Both the position numbers and the translations under genes were made by a program. Shown here piece after piece: positions 29,789 to 38,104 of a DNA stretch of 64,000 nucleotides. Each line of letters opens with the position of its first letter. Position 1 is the stretch's first letter. Origin of the DNA: Micromonospora arborensis (GTDB taxonomy: Bacteria; Actinomycetota; Actinomycetes; Mycobacteriales; Micromonosporaceae); the NCBI RefSeq assembly GCF_003205615.1, contig NZ_PYBV01000006.1, positions 1 to 64,000 on the forward strand, read 5' to 3'. Under the pieces are notes generated by a model. That model saw only the letters and a list, made by a program, of their open reading frames with translations. It made no database searches and had not been told where the DNA came from.

Positions 29789-30795
29789 CAGTGCCGCGGC
29801 CCGCCTGCCGCGTAGCTGGGTAGCGCGCCACTGGCCGGGGCGGGGGTGGCCTCCAGCACCTCGCCGACGACGAACGCCGGGTCGACGCGACGCAACCACA
29901 TCTCCGGGCGCAGCGTGATCCGGTGGGCCAGGGCGGGCGCCGCCACCTCCTTGACGTCCTCCGGCACCACGTAGTCCCGTCCGCCGAACACCGCGCGGAC
30001 CCGGGCCAGCAGCAGCAGCGCCAGCGAACCGCGAGGCGAGGCTCCGACCAGCACCGACGGGTGCTCACGGGTGGCCGCGGTGAGGGACACGATGTAACGG
30101 CCGATGGAGTCCTCCACCACCACGTCCTCCAGTGCGGCCTGCATGGCCCGGAGCGTGGACGCGTCGACAACCGCCTTGATGTCCGCCTCCTCGCGGCGGC
30201 GGCTCATCCGGCGGCGCAGCACCTCCCACTCCTCTTCGTGCTGGGGGTAACCGAAGGAGACCCGCAGGAGGAATCGGTCCAGTTGCGCCTCGGGCAGCGG
30301 GTACGTGCCCTCGTACTCGATCGGGTTGGCGGTGGCCAGCACGTGGAACGGCTCGTCCAGCTTGTAGGTCACGCCCTCCACCGAAACCTGCTTCTCCTGC
30401 ATCGCCTCCAGCAACGCGGACTGGGTCTTCGGCGGCGTCCGGTTGATCTCGTCGGCGAGGAGCAGATTGGTGAAGACCGGACCGGCCCGGAAGGTGAAGT
30501 CGCCGTTGCGCTGGTCGTAGAGGAACGAGCCGGTGACGTCGGCGGGGAGCAGGTCGGGGGTGAACTGCAACCGCCGGAAATCCAACCCGAGCGCCTGGGC
30601 GAACGATCGTGCGGTGAGCGTCTTGCCCAGCCCGGGCAGGTCCTCCAGCAGCACGTGGCCGCCCGCGAGGATGCCGGCGAGGACCAACTCCAACGCGTCC
30701 CGCTTGCCGACCACGACGGTGCCGACCGCGTCCAGGACCGCCCGAGCCAACTGGCCGACCTCGGCGGGGGCAATGCTCCGGTCCACGTCGTTCAT
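29788..30795 (-). CDS. MoxR family AAA+ ATPase
   Basis: Cytosolic AAA+ chaperone-like ATPase of 335 aa. Walker A is in LEDLPGLGKTLTA (G55-T59), Walker B in LLLADEINRTPPKTQSALLEAM, and sensor 1 in HVLATANPIEYEGTYPLPEAQLDRF. MoxR proteins promote maturation of VWA-domain partners. ATG at 30795 overlaps the upstream stop as ATGA. Together with DUF58 and DUF4129 it forms the widespread actinobacterial envelope cluster; the target here is unknown. Confidence 0.93.
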   Translation of the reverse strand: MNDVDRSIAPAEVGQLARAVLDAVGTVVVGKRDALELVLAGILAGGHVLLEDLPGLGKTLTARSFAQALGLDFRRLQFTPDLLPADVTGSFLYDQRNGDFTFRAGPVFTNLLLADEINRTPPKTQSALLEAMQEKQVSVEGVTYKLDEPFHVLATANPIEYEGTYPLPEAQLDRFLLRVSFGYPQHEEEWEVLRRRMSRRREEADIKAVVDASTLRAMQAALEDVVVEDSIGRYIVSLTAATREHPSVLVGASPRGSLALLLLARVRAVFGGRDYVVPEDVKEVAAPALAHRITLRPEMWLRRVDPAFVVGEVLEATPAPASGALPSYAAGGPRH

Positions 30796-31379
30796 CAGAT
30801 TTTCTCCAGTTCGGCGACGATCACCGCGAGGTCGCGCGGCGACGGGGTGCGACGGGGCGGGGTCTCCAGGAACGTCCACAGCCGGTCGCCCAGCAGGGCA
30901 CGGGCGCGGGCCGGATCCGATTCACGGGTGACGCCGTGCTTCAGGCGCATCCGCTCGTCGGCGAGTTCACCGATCCGGGGCAGGACCACCTCGGTGAAAC
31001 GTTCGGGTCGGGTGTTGGACCAGTCCAGCGGCCATTCCCAGCGATTGATCGCGGAACGCAGCGCGTCCCGTGCACCCCAGTTGTAGCTGCCGTCCTCCTC
31101 GCCCGTCGCGGCCCGGCCACCCGCCGGCGGCGGGGGTGGCGGCGCGAGCAGGGCGGTGACCCGGCGGATCGCCAGCACGGCGAGCACCCCGGCGACGAGT
31201 ACGGGCAGCGACACCTGGAGGCCGACCGCGCGGAGGCCGACGACCAGCACCGCGACCACGCCGGCGGCCCACGCGAGCGAGCGCAGCACCGGGCCGACCC
31301 GGGAGCGCCGCGCCTGCGGGCCCGTCGGCGCCGCCTCCTCCTCGAAGGTGAGCAGATCGTCGATGCTGGTGCTGCTCAT
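30795..31379 (-). CDS. unknown membrane protein of the MoxR cluster
   Basis: Protein of 194 aa. Two hydrophobic helices (about residues 31-65) are followed by a poly-proline stretch and a cytosolic helical domain (YNWGARDALRSAINRWEWPLDW...LETPPRRTPSPRDLAVIVAELEKI). I do not recognise a named domain. It overlaps both neighbours by four bases (ATGA), so it is translated in step with the DUF4129 protein and MoxR and probably works with them. Confidence 0.78.
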   Translation of the reverse strand: MSSTSIDDLLTFEEEAAPTGPQARRSRVGPVLRSLAWAAGVVAVLVVGLRAVGLQVSLPVLVAGVLAVLAIRRVTALLAPPPPPPAGGRAATGEEDGSYNWGARDALRSAINRWEWPLDWSNTRPERFTEVVLPRIGELADERMRLKHGVTRESDPARARALLGDRLWTFLETPPRRTPSPRDLAVIVAELEKI

Positions 31380-32161
31380 GTGGCCACCACCGCTGACAGT
31401 TCGCCGCGCAGCCGGCGCAGCGCGGCCCGGGCCTGGTCTCGGGTGCGCTCGCCGACCGGGCGGGTGGCGTACCGGGCTTCCCGGTAGACGTGCGCGAACT
31501 CGCCCAGCACGTCGGTGCTGGCGATCGCCGGCACCCCGGCCTCCGGGTCACCGCGCAGGAGCCGGCTGACCAGGTCGGTGGGCGTGTCCCCGGTAAGTCT
31601 CGGCACACCGGCCGTCGCGGCGGCCTCCTCCAGGCGCACCCAGCAGGCGATCACCGCCACCCGGGGGTCGGTGTCGGTGTCGTCGAGCTCCACCAGGCCG
31701 GCGTCGAGGGCGGCGACCACGTCGCGGGCAGTGCCCTCGGCCGTACGCCGGGCCCGGTGCGCGGGCAGCGAACGGATGGCCCGGCGACGTCGGAAGCCCC
31801 GCAGCACGATCCAGGCGAGGTAACCGAGCGCGGCGAGGATTGCGAGACCGAGCAGTACGATCGCCACGGTCGAGATCCACTGTGGAATGTGCGCCTGGGT
31901 GACCTCACCGGCGTTGCGCGGCTCGATCGGAATCGACGGCGGCGGCTCGGCGGTCGGGTACTCGGGCACCCACGGAACGTTTTCCGCTGGCGGGATCCGG
32001 CTGGCCCCGATCGATGAGTGGGCTGCCGACAGCGCGGCACCAACAAGCAGCGCGGCGACCGCGCCCACCGGCCACCACCGGCGAAGCAGGCCGAGCGCCG
32101 GGCGCAACACCCCCGGCTCGGCGGCCTCAGACGGTGTGGGCGGGCGTGTTCCGTCTGTCAT
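31376..32161 (-). CDS. DUF4129 domain membrane protein
   Basis: Protein of about 261 aa. An N-terminal helix, a periplasmic Pro-rich segment, a second helix (around residue 90-110) and a C-terminal DUF4129 helical domain (LEEAAATAGVPRLTGDTPTDLVSRLL...ARYATRPVGERTRDQARAALRRL). DUF4129 is a standard companion of MoxR and DUF58 and sometimes occurs fused to transglutaminases. The ATG at 32161 is preferred; GTG at 32167 adds two residues. It begins 22 bp after the uracil-DNA glycosylase stop. Confidence 0.85.
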   Translation of the reverse strand: MTDGTRPPTPSEAAEPGVLRPALGLLRRWWPVGAVAALLVGAALSAAHSSIGASRIPPAENVPWVPEYPTAEPPPSIPIEPRNAGEVTQAHIPQWISTVAIVLLGLAILAALGYLAWIVLRGFRRRRAIRSLPAHRARRTAEGTARDVVAALDAGLVELDDTDTDPRVAVIACWVRLEEAAATAGVPRLTGDTPTDLVSRLLRGDPEAGVPAIASTDVLGEFAHVYREARYATRPVGERTRDQARAALRRLRGELSAVVAT

Positions 32162-32182
32162 CGCCACCGCCCCACGCGTGTC

Positions 32183-32923
32183 TCAGTCCACTCCGGCCAG
32201 CTGTTTGGCCTGGCCGAAGACGTCGTCCAGCATCTCTGGTGTCAGCCGCCCCGTAAAGGTGTTCTGCTGGCTGACGTGGTAGCAGCCCAACAAGTCCGGA
32301 GCGTCCGTGCCGGACCAGTGTGCCCCATGACCGAACGCCGGTCGCGGGCTGGGCGGGCGCTGCCCGTACACCTGGCGTAGCACCGGCCACCACGCTGCCC
32401 AGGCGAATGCGCCAAGCGCGACCACGACGCGCAGCGTGGGCCGGATCAGCGTGACCTCGCGGTGCAGCCAGGGCGCGCAGGTGTCCCGTTCCTCCGGGGT
32501 CGGCTTGTTGTCCGGAGGCGCACACCGGACGGCCGAGAAGATCCGCAGATCCCGCAGGGCGAGCCCGTCGTCGGCGGCGACGCTTGTCGGTTGGTTGGCC
32601 AGCCCGGCCCGGTGCAGCGCGGCGAACAGCACGTCACCGGACCGGTCGCCGGTGAAGATCCGTCCGGTGCGGTTGCCGCCGTGCGCGGCGGGTGCCAGGC
32701 CGAGGATGGCGATCCGGGCGTCGCCGGTGCCGAAGCCGGGCACCGGCCGGCCCCAGTATTCCTGGTCGCGGAATGCGGCCCGGCGGGTGCGGGCGACCTC
32801 TTCCCGCCACCGGACCAGCCGGGGGCAGGCGAAACAGTCGCTCACCGCCGCGTCGAGGCGAGCCAGGTCGGCCGCCCGCGCTGCGCGCGCGACCACCTGC
32901 TCGGGGGTACGCGACTCAGCCAA
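32183..32923 (-). CDS. uracil-DNA glycosylase, family 5 (UdgB-like)
   Basis: Iron-sulfur base-excision enzyme removing uracil and possibly hypoxanthine or xanthine. Cys30, Cys33, Cys134 and Cys149 are the likely 4Fe-4S ligands. Motif 1 reads [14 protein letters not shown] (75-88), lacking the Asn or Asp water-activating residue as in family 5, and [15 protein letters not shown] contains H216. The TTG at 32923 (246 aa) overlaps the end of the upstream gene by eight bases; the ORF extension to 33280 is a shadow of that gene. No good ribosome site is seen, so the exact start is uncertain. Confidence 0.85.
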   Translation of the reverse strand: MAESRTPEQVVARAARAADLARLDAAVSDCFACPRLVRWREEVARTRRAAFRDQEYWGRPVPGFGTGDARIAILGLAPAAHGGNRTGRIFTGDRSGDVLFAALHRAGLANQPTSVAADDGLALRDLRIFSAVRCAPPDNKPTPEERDTCAPWLHREVTLIRPTLRVVVALGAFAWAAWWPVLRQVYGQRPPSPRPAFGHGAHWSGTDAPDLLGCYHVSQQNTFTGRLTPEMLDDVFGQAKQLAGVD

Positions 32924-33602
32924 GCTTGGCCCGGAAGAGTTCGAGGGTGCGGGCCCAGGCGCTGGCGGCGGCGCGCTGGTCGAACGCCTCCGGCCGGTCG
33001 TCGTTGAAGAAGGCGTGCGAGGTGCCCGGATAGTCGTAGAGGTGGCAGTCGCCGCCGGCCTCCTCGATGGCCCGACGGGCGGTTTGGATGCCCTCGGCGG
33101 CCGCGGTGCCGTCCTCTTCGGAGCAGTGGATGACCGCGGCCTTGCCGGCGTAGTCGACCCAGTCGGGGCGCATCGACTCCCAGGGCAACACGGGATAGAA
33201 GCCGACGGTGGCGACGATCCGTTCGGAGATGGTGGCCGACCAGAGGGCAAGGCTGCCGCCCGCGCAGAAGCCCACGGCACCGACCTTGCCGGTGACCTCC
33301 GGCCGCCCCGCGAGATAGTCGGCGGCGCCGGCGATGTCCTTCGCCGCGTCGTCCATCCGCATCGCCATCAGCAACCGCTGTGCCTCGTCCGGCTCGCTCG
33401 TCGTCTCACCGTGATAGAAGTCCGGGGCGAGCGCGACGAAGCCGGCCTCGGCGAACCGGTCCGCCACCGACCGGATGTGCGGAACCAGGCCCCACCATTC
33501 TTGGATGACGATGACAGCGGGGCTGGCCATGCCGCTGGCGGGTATCGCGAGATACCCCTCGCTCGTGCCGCCGTTGCTGCGGTAGCTCACCATTTCGCCC
33601 AT
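32916..33602 (-). CDS. dienelactone hydrolase family protein
   Basis: Alpha/beta hydrolase of 228 aa. The nucleophile is C113 in GFCAGGS, E36 lies in IQEWWG and the histidine in [10 protein letters not shown], the usual dienelactone hydrolase set. No aromatic catabolic genes are nearby, so the substrate is open. AGGAGG precedes the ATG. It looks like the first gene of a run of seven closely spaced genes ending with the membrane protein at 27757. Confidence 0.9.
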   Translation of the reverse strand: MGEMVSYRSNGGTSEGYLAIPASGMASPAVIVIQEWWGLVPHIRSVADRFAEAGFVALAPDFYHGETTSEPDEAQRLLMAMRMDDAAKDIAGAADYLAGRPEVTGKVGAVGFCAGGSLALWSATISERIVATVGFYPVLPWESMRPDWVDYAGKAAVIHCSEEDGTAAAEGIQTARRAIEEAGGDCHLYDYPGTSHAFFNDDRPEAFDQRAAASAWARTLELFRAKLG

Positions 33603-33799
33603 GGGCCGTCCTCCTAGCGGTCAGTCATCGTTGGCTGGTCGCCCAGTGGTCCTAGTGCCGGTAGCCTGCCATGCCGCGCCGCCCCCGGGAAGACGCCGGA
33701 ACAGTGGCATTCACCTCCTGTTCGCCCGCCGGTGACTCCGGGTACGCCGACGGCGGCGGGTAGGTCCCCGCCGCCGCCGATGCTGATCTGCCGCTCCGG

Positions 33800-34357
33800 T
33801 CAGGCCTTCTTGGTCAGACAGAGCACGTAGCCCGTCTTGCCCGGCTCGATGCTGGAGTAGATGTACCCCTGCTCGTCCTCCTTGAAGTACTGCTCGCAGG
33901 TGGTGTCGGCGTTGGCCTGGGCCTCGGTCTGATCGTTCACCCGACCGACCACGCTGTACGCGGCGTCGGTGGAGGTGCACTCGACGACCTTGGCGCCATC
34001 GACCTTCTCCTGCTCGGTGCCCGTGACCTCCGGCAACTCGGCGATGCAGTCGCCCGCCTTCGCGTCAGCGGTCTCGTCCTTGTTGAAGTAGTTGCCGATC
34101 GCTGACGCGACACCGAACTTCAGGCCGGCGACGACGACGAATACGAGGACCGCGCCGGCGATCTTGAGGGCCTTCTTCGCACCGGGCTTCTTCGCCTCCT
34201 GCTCGGCCGGCTGCGAACCTGCCGGCTGCGACTCGGCCGGCTGTGACCCTGCCGCCGGTGGCTCGGCCGGCTTCGGCTCCGCCGCCTGTGGCGTCTCGAC
34301 GGCCGGCTCAGTTGGTGCGGCGTCGGGCGCGGTGGGCGGTGCGACCTGCTCTGACAC
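33800..34357 (-). CDS. LppU/SCO3897 family membrane protein
   Basis: Protein of 185 aa. Residues 1-60 are a Pro/Ala/Glu-rich low-complexity stretch with repeats of the type (A/S)GSQPAESQP. A single hydrophobic helix (about 66-88) anchors it, and the external domain (GDCIAELPEVTGTEQEKVDGAKVVECTS...TTCEQYF...YVLCLTKKA) has four cysteines matching the LppU/SCO3897 family, of unknown function. GGAAGGAA precedes the GTG start. It has its own transcription unit. Confidence 0.82.
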   Translation of the reverse strand: MSEQVAPPTAPDAAPTEPAVETPQAAEPKPAEPPAAGSQPAESQPAGSQPAEQEAKKPGAKKALKIAGAVLVFVVVAGLKFGVASAIGNYFNKDETADAKAGDCIAELPEVTGTEQEKVDGAKVVECTSTDAAYSVVGRVNDQTEAQANADTTCEQYFKEDEQGYIYSSIEPGKTGYVLCLTKKA

Positions 34358-34487
34358 GGGGGTTCCTTCCGAGGGGTTGATGAGCAGACGACACCGTAAC
34401 GATCATTGATTTACGGTGCCGTCCCGCTCGCCTCGTCCGTTCAGCTATTTCCCAGTTTCGTCCGCATGATCCAATTCACACCGTCAC

Positions 34488-35498
34488 TCAACTCGTCGCG
34501 CTGGGGGTCGGCGCGGCGGTCGCGGTCGGGCCGGCCGCGGGCTGGTCGGTGGCCGCTCCGCTCGGGGTCGGGGTGGTGGTCGGGTCCGGAGTGCCGGTCA
34601 CACCCGGCACGGCGGTGGGCGGTTCGGAGGGGACGGTCGCGCCCGGGGCGCGGGGCGCGAAGGGGGCCTGCTCCGGGCAGTACGGGTACGCCCGCAACAT
34701 CGTCTTGGCATTGCCGTAGGGGTCGTGCGAGCAGTCCGGGTAGCCGAGGCGGATCGGATCACCGTTCTGGTCGAAGAGCCGGGCGTTCTCCACCAGCCGG
34801 CCCTCACTGTCGTAGACGAAGACGTCCCGGACCCGGTCGTACTGACTGTCGACCGAGGTCTGGTCGTAGCCGTAGTCGCCGTAGCGCATCCGGTCCTCGG
34901 CCTGCATCAGCGCGGCGAACGCGAAGACCACCAGCACCGCGCTGCCGACCTGCACCGCCGAGCGCGGCCAGCGGGTCAGCCGGGCGGAACGGCGGCCGAT
35001 CCAGATGGAGGCGAGCACGAAGCCGACCAGCATGATCAGGCCGGCGAGCAACTCGCCACCGAACCTCGGCAGCAGCCCGAAACTGCCACCGGTGGTGATC
35101 ACCGTGACCAGCATCGCCGCCAGATAGCCACGCACCACCCACCAGCCGGGGCGGAGCAACCGAAGGAAGTCGCTGGCCGTCGCGTACCCCAGGGGTGGGC
35201 CGAGCCGGACGTCGAGCGCGCGCAGCCGGGTGCGGACCCGGCCCACCGCGGACGCGACCCGCTGGTCGAGATTGCGCCCACCACCCGGGGCGGCGCCGGC
35301 GGCGGCACGCAGCTCGGCGGCGTACGTCTCGGGCTCGCCCAGCCGCTCGACGAGGGTGCCCTCCGCCTCGGCGGCGACCTCGGTGAGGTGATCGCCGAGA
35401 TCCTCGGTCAGTTCGTCGCGCTGGGTGGGCGGCAGGTCGGCCAGAGCGGCCCGGACCCGCGCCACATAGTCGGTGATCTCCTGCTCCGTGACGGTCAT
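34488..35498 (-). CDS. HAAS-domain membrane protein
   Basis: Protein of 336 aa. The N-terminal HAAS domain (about residues 1-70; YVARVRAALADLPPTQRDELTEDLGDHLTEV) is typical of membrane partners of PadR regulators. About four hydrophobic helices (140-230) follow, then a periplasmic domain and a Pro/Thr-rich C-terminal tail. The ATG overlaps the padR stop as ATGA, so it is translationally coupled to its regulator. Probably part of an envelope-stress or signalling switch; the ligand is unknown. Confidence 0.87.
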   Translation of the reverse strand: MTVTEQEITDYVARVRAALADLPPTQRDELTEDLGDHLTEVAAEAEGTLVERLGEPETYAAELRAAAGAAPGGGRNLDQRVASAVGRVRTRLRALDVRLGPPLGYATASDFLRLLRPGWWVVRGYLAAMLVTVITTGGSFGLLPRFGGELLAGLIMLVGFVLASIWIGRRSARLTRWPRSAVQVGSAVLVVFAFAALMQAEDRMRYGDYGYDQTSVDSQYDRVRDVFVYDSEGRLVENARLFDQNGDPIRLGYPDCSHDPYGNAKTMLRAYPYCPEQAPFAPRAPGATVPSEPPTAVPGVTGTPDPTTTPTPSGAATDQPAAGPTATAAPTPSATS

Positions 35499-35827
35499 GC
35501 CGCCATCCCCCGATCGTCGAGCAGACTGTCCATGGTCGTGGCGAACGAGCGCCAGAGCTTGCCGGAGCGGGTCAACTGGTCACGCCCCGCCGCGTTGAGT
35601 GAGTAGTACTTGCGGTGCGGCCCGGATTCGCTCGGCACGACGTACGTGGTGAGCAGGCCGGCGGCGAAGAGGCGGCGCAGCGTCCCGTAGACCGAGGCGT
35701 CGCCGACCTCCTCCAGGCCGGCCTCGCGCAACCGGCGCAGGATGTCGTAACCGTAGCCGTCCTCCTCGCGGAGCACGGCCAGGACGGCCAGATCGAGCAC
35801 GCCCTTCAGCAACTGTGTGGTGTCCAC
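35495..35827 (-). CDS. PadR family transcriptional regulator
   Basis: Winged-helix repressor of 110 aa (VDTTQLLKGVLDLAVLAVLREEDGYGYDILRRL...DASVYGTLRRLFAAGLL...HRKYYSLNAAGRDQL), short PadR-s1 type. I choose the GTG at 35827 because it lies seven bases after the -10 box TAGTGT and no ribosome site exists, so the mRNA is likely leaderless; ORF starts further upstream would sit inside the promoter. It overlaps the HAAS gene and probably represses both. Confidence 0.9.
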   Translation of the reverse strand: MDTTQLLKGVLDLAVLAVLREEDGYGYDILRRLREAGLEEVGDASVYGTLRRLFAAGLLTTYVVPSESGPHRKYYSLNAAGRDQLTRSGKLWRSFATTMDSLLDDRGMAA

Positions 35828-35831
35828 GCTA

Positions 35832-35864
35832 TGCACACTACTGTGCAATGCGAAATACCGTCAA
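35832..35864 (-). promoter_or_regulatory. padR promoter with overlapping inverted repeat
   Basis: On the minus strand TTGACG (35864-35859), an 18-base spacer and TAGTGT (35840-35835) form a near-consensus promoter. The -10 box lies within the perfect repeat TGCACA-N4-TGTGCA (35832-35847). This is a strong candidate for autorepression by PadR. Confidence 0.75.
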
Positions 35865-36009
35865 CGAAACGCGCCGGACAGCCCCGGAGTCGATCCCAGC
35901 CCCGCACTCCGGCTGGAGATCGACGCGGGATCGCCGATAGTGCGGTATCCGGTTGGCCGGATACCGCCATGGCGGCGAGTTGGAGTCGATCAGGGTCATG
36001 CGCCGAGCT

Positions 36010-36957
36010 CTAGGCCGGCTGCAGGCTCCACGCGATGCCGTCGAGGATGTCGTGCTCCGAGGCGACCACCGATGGCATCCCCGCTCGCTCCATGATCACG
36101 CGGAGCACCAGCGCGCCCGCGCCGATCACGTCGGCCCGACCCGGGTGCATCACCGGGTTCGCCAACCGCTGCGCACGGGTCTGACCCAGCAGGTCCGCCG
36201 TCACCTGGGCGACCGCCTCGTACGACACCCGGGCGTGGTGGATGCGCTCCGGCTCGTACTCCCGCAGGCCCTCAGCGATGGCGACCACGGTGGTGACCGA
36301 CCCGGCGAGGCCGACCAGGGTGGCCGCCTCGCGGCCGGGCACCACAGCGAGCGCGCGGTCGACGGCGGCGGCGATGTCGGCCTGCGCCGCCGCGACCTGC
36401 TCGGACGTCGGCGGGTCGCCGGGCAGGTGCCGCTCGGTCATCCGGACACAGCCGATGTCCACCGAGACTGCCGCGCGCACCCCACCGGCCCGGTCACCGA
36501 CCACGAACTCGGTGGAACCGCCGCCGATGTCGACGACCAGGAACGGCTCCTTCGCGTCGGCCGGCAGCCCACGCACGGCACCGGTGAACGACAACCGGGC
36601 CTCCTCGTCGCCGGTGACCACCTCGGGCGCGACGCCGAGGGTGCGCAGCACCATCTCGGTGAAGTCGGCCGCGTTGGCGGCGTCCCGCGAGGCCGAGGTG
36701 GCGCACATCCGCACCCGCTCGGCGCCCAACTTCTCGATGTCGGCGGCGTACGACGCCAGCGCCACCCGGGTCCGTTCGATCGCCTCCGGTGCCAGCCGGC
36801 CGGTGCGGTCCACCCCCTGCCCGAGCCGGACGATCTCCATCCGTCGGGTCAGGTCGACAAGCGGCGCCTGCGGCCCGGCCGACTCCTCGGGCAGGTCGGC
36901 GACCAGCAGTCGGATCGAGTTGGTCCCGCAGTCGATGGCCGCCACACGCGTTGTCAC
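36010..36957 (-). CDS. ppx: exopolyphosphatase / Ppx-GppA phosphatase
   Basis: ASKHA-fold enzyme of 315 aa removing terminal phosphate from polyphosphate or pppGpp. VAAIDCGTNSIRLLVAD is the N-terminal phosphate loop, VVDIGGGSTEFVVG the second, and LVGLAGSVTTVVAIA the third. It lacks the C-terminal HD domain of long Ppx forms, as in the two mycobacterial homologues. GTG start with TAAGGT seven bases before (leaderless-type). From memory, a ppx homologue also lies beside DUF501, ftsB-like and eno in M. tuberculosis; here three genes intervene. Confidence 0.9.
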   Translation of the reverse strand: MTTRVAAIDCGTNSIRLLVADLPEESAGPQAPLVDLTRRMEIVRLGQGVDRTGRLAPEAIERTRVALASYAADIEKLGAERVRMCATSASRDAANAADFTEMVLRTLGVAPEVVTGDEEARLSFTGAVRGLPADAKEPFLVVDIGGGSTEFVVGDRAGGVRAAVSVDIGCVRMTERHLPGDPPTSEQVAAAQADIAAAVDRALAVVPGREAATLVGLAGSVTTVVAIAEGLREYEPERIHHARVSYEAVAQVTADLLGQTRAQRLANPVMHPGRADVIGAGALVLRVIMERAGMPSVVASEHDILDGIAWSLQPA

Positions 36958-36967
36958 GGCAGCAACC

Positions 36968-38008
36968 TTACGGCAGGACGGACGGCCAGCCTGCGGCTTG
37001 GTCGGGCGGCAGCCACCCCTCGGTCGAGTCGCCCGACGAGCCCCGCAACAACTCCGCGCCGAGCGCGGTCAGGTGATGCCGCACGGCCCCACCCTCGCGC
37101 TCGCTGGCCACCAGGCCGGCGGAGCGCAACGCGGTGGCGTGCTCCGAGGCCGAGGAGAGACTGATTCCGACGGCCCGGGACAACACGGTGGTGGTCAACC
37201 CGCCGTCGGCCGCCAACCGGTGCAGCACCAACGCCCGGGTGACGCCGAGCAGTCGACCGAGGGAATCGCCTCCGGCGGCAGCCCCATGTGCACCCATCAC
37301 CACCGGATAGACGAGCAGGATCGGACGACCCGGCTCGGCCAGCACCCGAGGTCGGGGCCCGGCCAACGGGGACGGCAGCAGGATGAGGCCGTGGCCCGTG
37401 CCGGGCAGGTCTCCGCCCCACCACGTCCGCACCTCCAACACCGGCTCCCGCCATCGGATCGCCGGGTGCAACCCCGCGAAGAGGCCGCCCAGGCCATGCT
37501 GCGCCAGCCGCTGGCTGGCACAGGTCACCTGCTGGCGGTACGCGCAGACCAGATCGGGCCAGTGCGGGGTCAGGACCGTGTCGAACCAGGTGCGGACAGC
37601 CTCGCCGAACAGGTCCAACACCTCCGGGTCAGCGGCCGCGAACCGTCGCCGCAGCGGGGTGGCCGCCGCGTTCGCGTACGCCGCGGTGGCCTCGGCGCGG
37701 ATCCGCCGAGCCGGGGTGGCCCGAATCGCCTCCAGACCAGCCTCGACCGATTCCAGGCCGGAGAAGGGGGTGACGAAGTCCGGCAGACGCCCCCGGGCGG
37801 GCAGCAGGTGCCGCAGCGTCGCGGTGGCGGCCTGCGCGGCGCCCGCCCGCTCGACCGCCGCTGCTTGCTCGGCCAACGCCGGCGCCATCGCCGCGACCGT
37901 CGGGTCCCGCAGCCACTGCCCCGCGAGCAGCGCGGTGCCGACCGGGTGCAACCGGTCGGCGAATCGCACCCGACAGAGGTCCGCCGGCCCGAGCTGGAGG
38001 CGAAGCAT
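36968..38008 (-). CDS. ArsR-like winged-helix transcriptional regulator
   Basis: Protein of 346 aa. The long N-terminal part is an uncharacterised helical domain (about residues 1-245) and the C-terminal end contains an ArsR-type winged helix (LGVTRALVLHRLAADGGLTTTVLSRAVGISLSSASEHATALRSAGLV). Similar two-part regulators are common in Streptomyces and Micromonospora; the ligand is unknown. The ATG at 38008 is the plausible start; the open frame continuing to 38980 is antisense to the esterase gene. It ends 10 bp before the ppx start. Confidence 0.83.
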   Translation of the reverse strand: MLRLQLGPADLCRVRFADRLHPVGTALLAGQWLRDPTVAAMAPALAEQAAAVERAGAAQAATATLRHLLPARGRLPDFVTPFSGLESVEAGLEAIRATPARRIRAEATAAYANAAATPLRRRFAAADPEVLDLFGEAVRTWFDTVLTPHWPDLVCAYRQQVTCASQRLAQHGLGGLFAGLHPAIRWREPVLEVRTWWGGDLPGTGHGLILLPSPLAGPRPRVLAEPGRPILLVYPVVMGAHGAAAGGDSLGRLLGVTRALVLHRLAADGGLTTTVLSRAVGISLSSASEHATALRSAGLVASEREGGAVRHHLTALGAELLRGSSGDSTEGWLPPDQAAGWPSVLP

Positions 38009-38047
38009 GACCGACAGCCTGCCTGCCTTCGCCCAGGACCGAAAGGG

Positions 38048-38076
38048 TTGATCCGTCGGCGGACCACCTCCAGTGT
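38048..38076 (+). promoter_or_regulatory. promoter of the secreted esterase gene
   Basis: TTGATC (38048-38053), 17 bases and CAGTGT (38071-38076) give a plausible sigma70-type promoter in the divergent gap; GGGGGAGG follows before the GTG at 38105. The neighbouring ArsR-like regulator may act here. Confidence 0.5.
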
Positions 38077-38104
38077 GGACGCGGGGTCGACGGGGGAGGC
38101 CGAC

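Noticed and set aside
33603..33799. A gene in the 197-bp gap upstream of the dienelactone hydrolase
   Set aside because: Only short shadow frames; no ribosome site or family resemblance.
36242..38104. Upstream part of the long plus-strand frame that ends with the esterase
   Set aside because: Only the portion from GTG 38105 has a signal peptide, ribosome site and hydrolase motifs; the rest is antisense to ppx and the ArsR-like gene.
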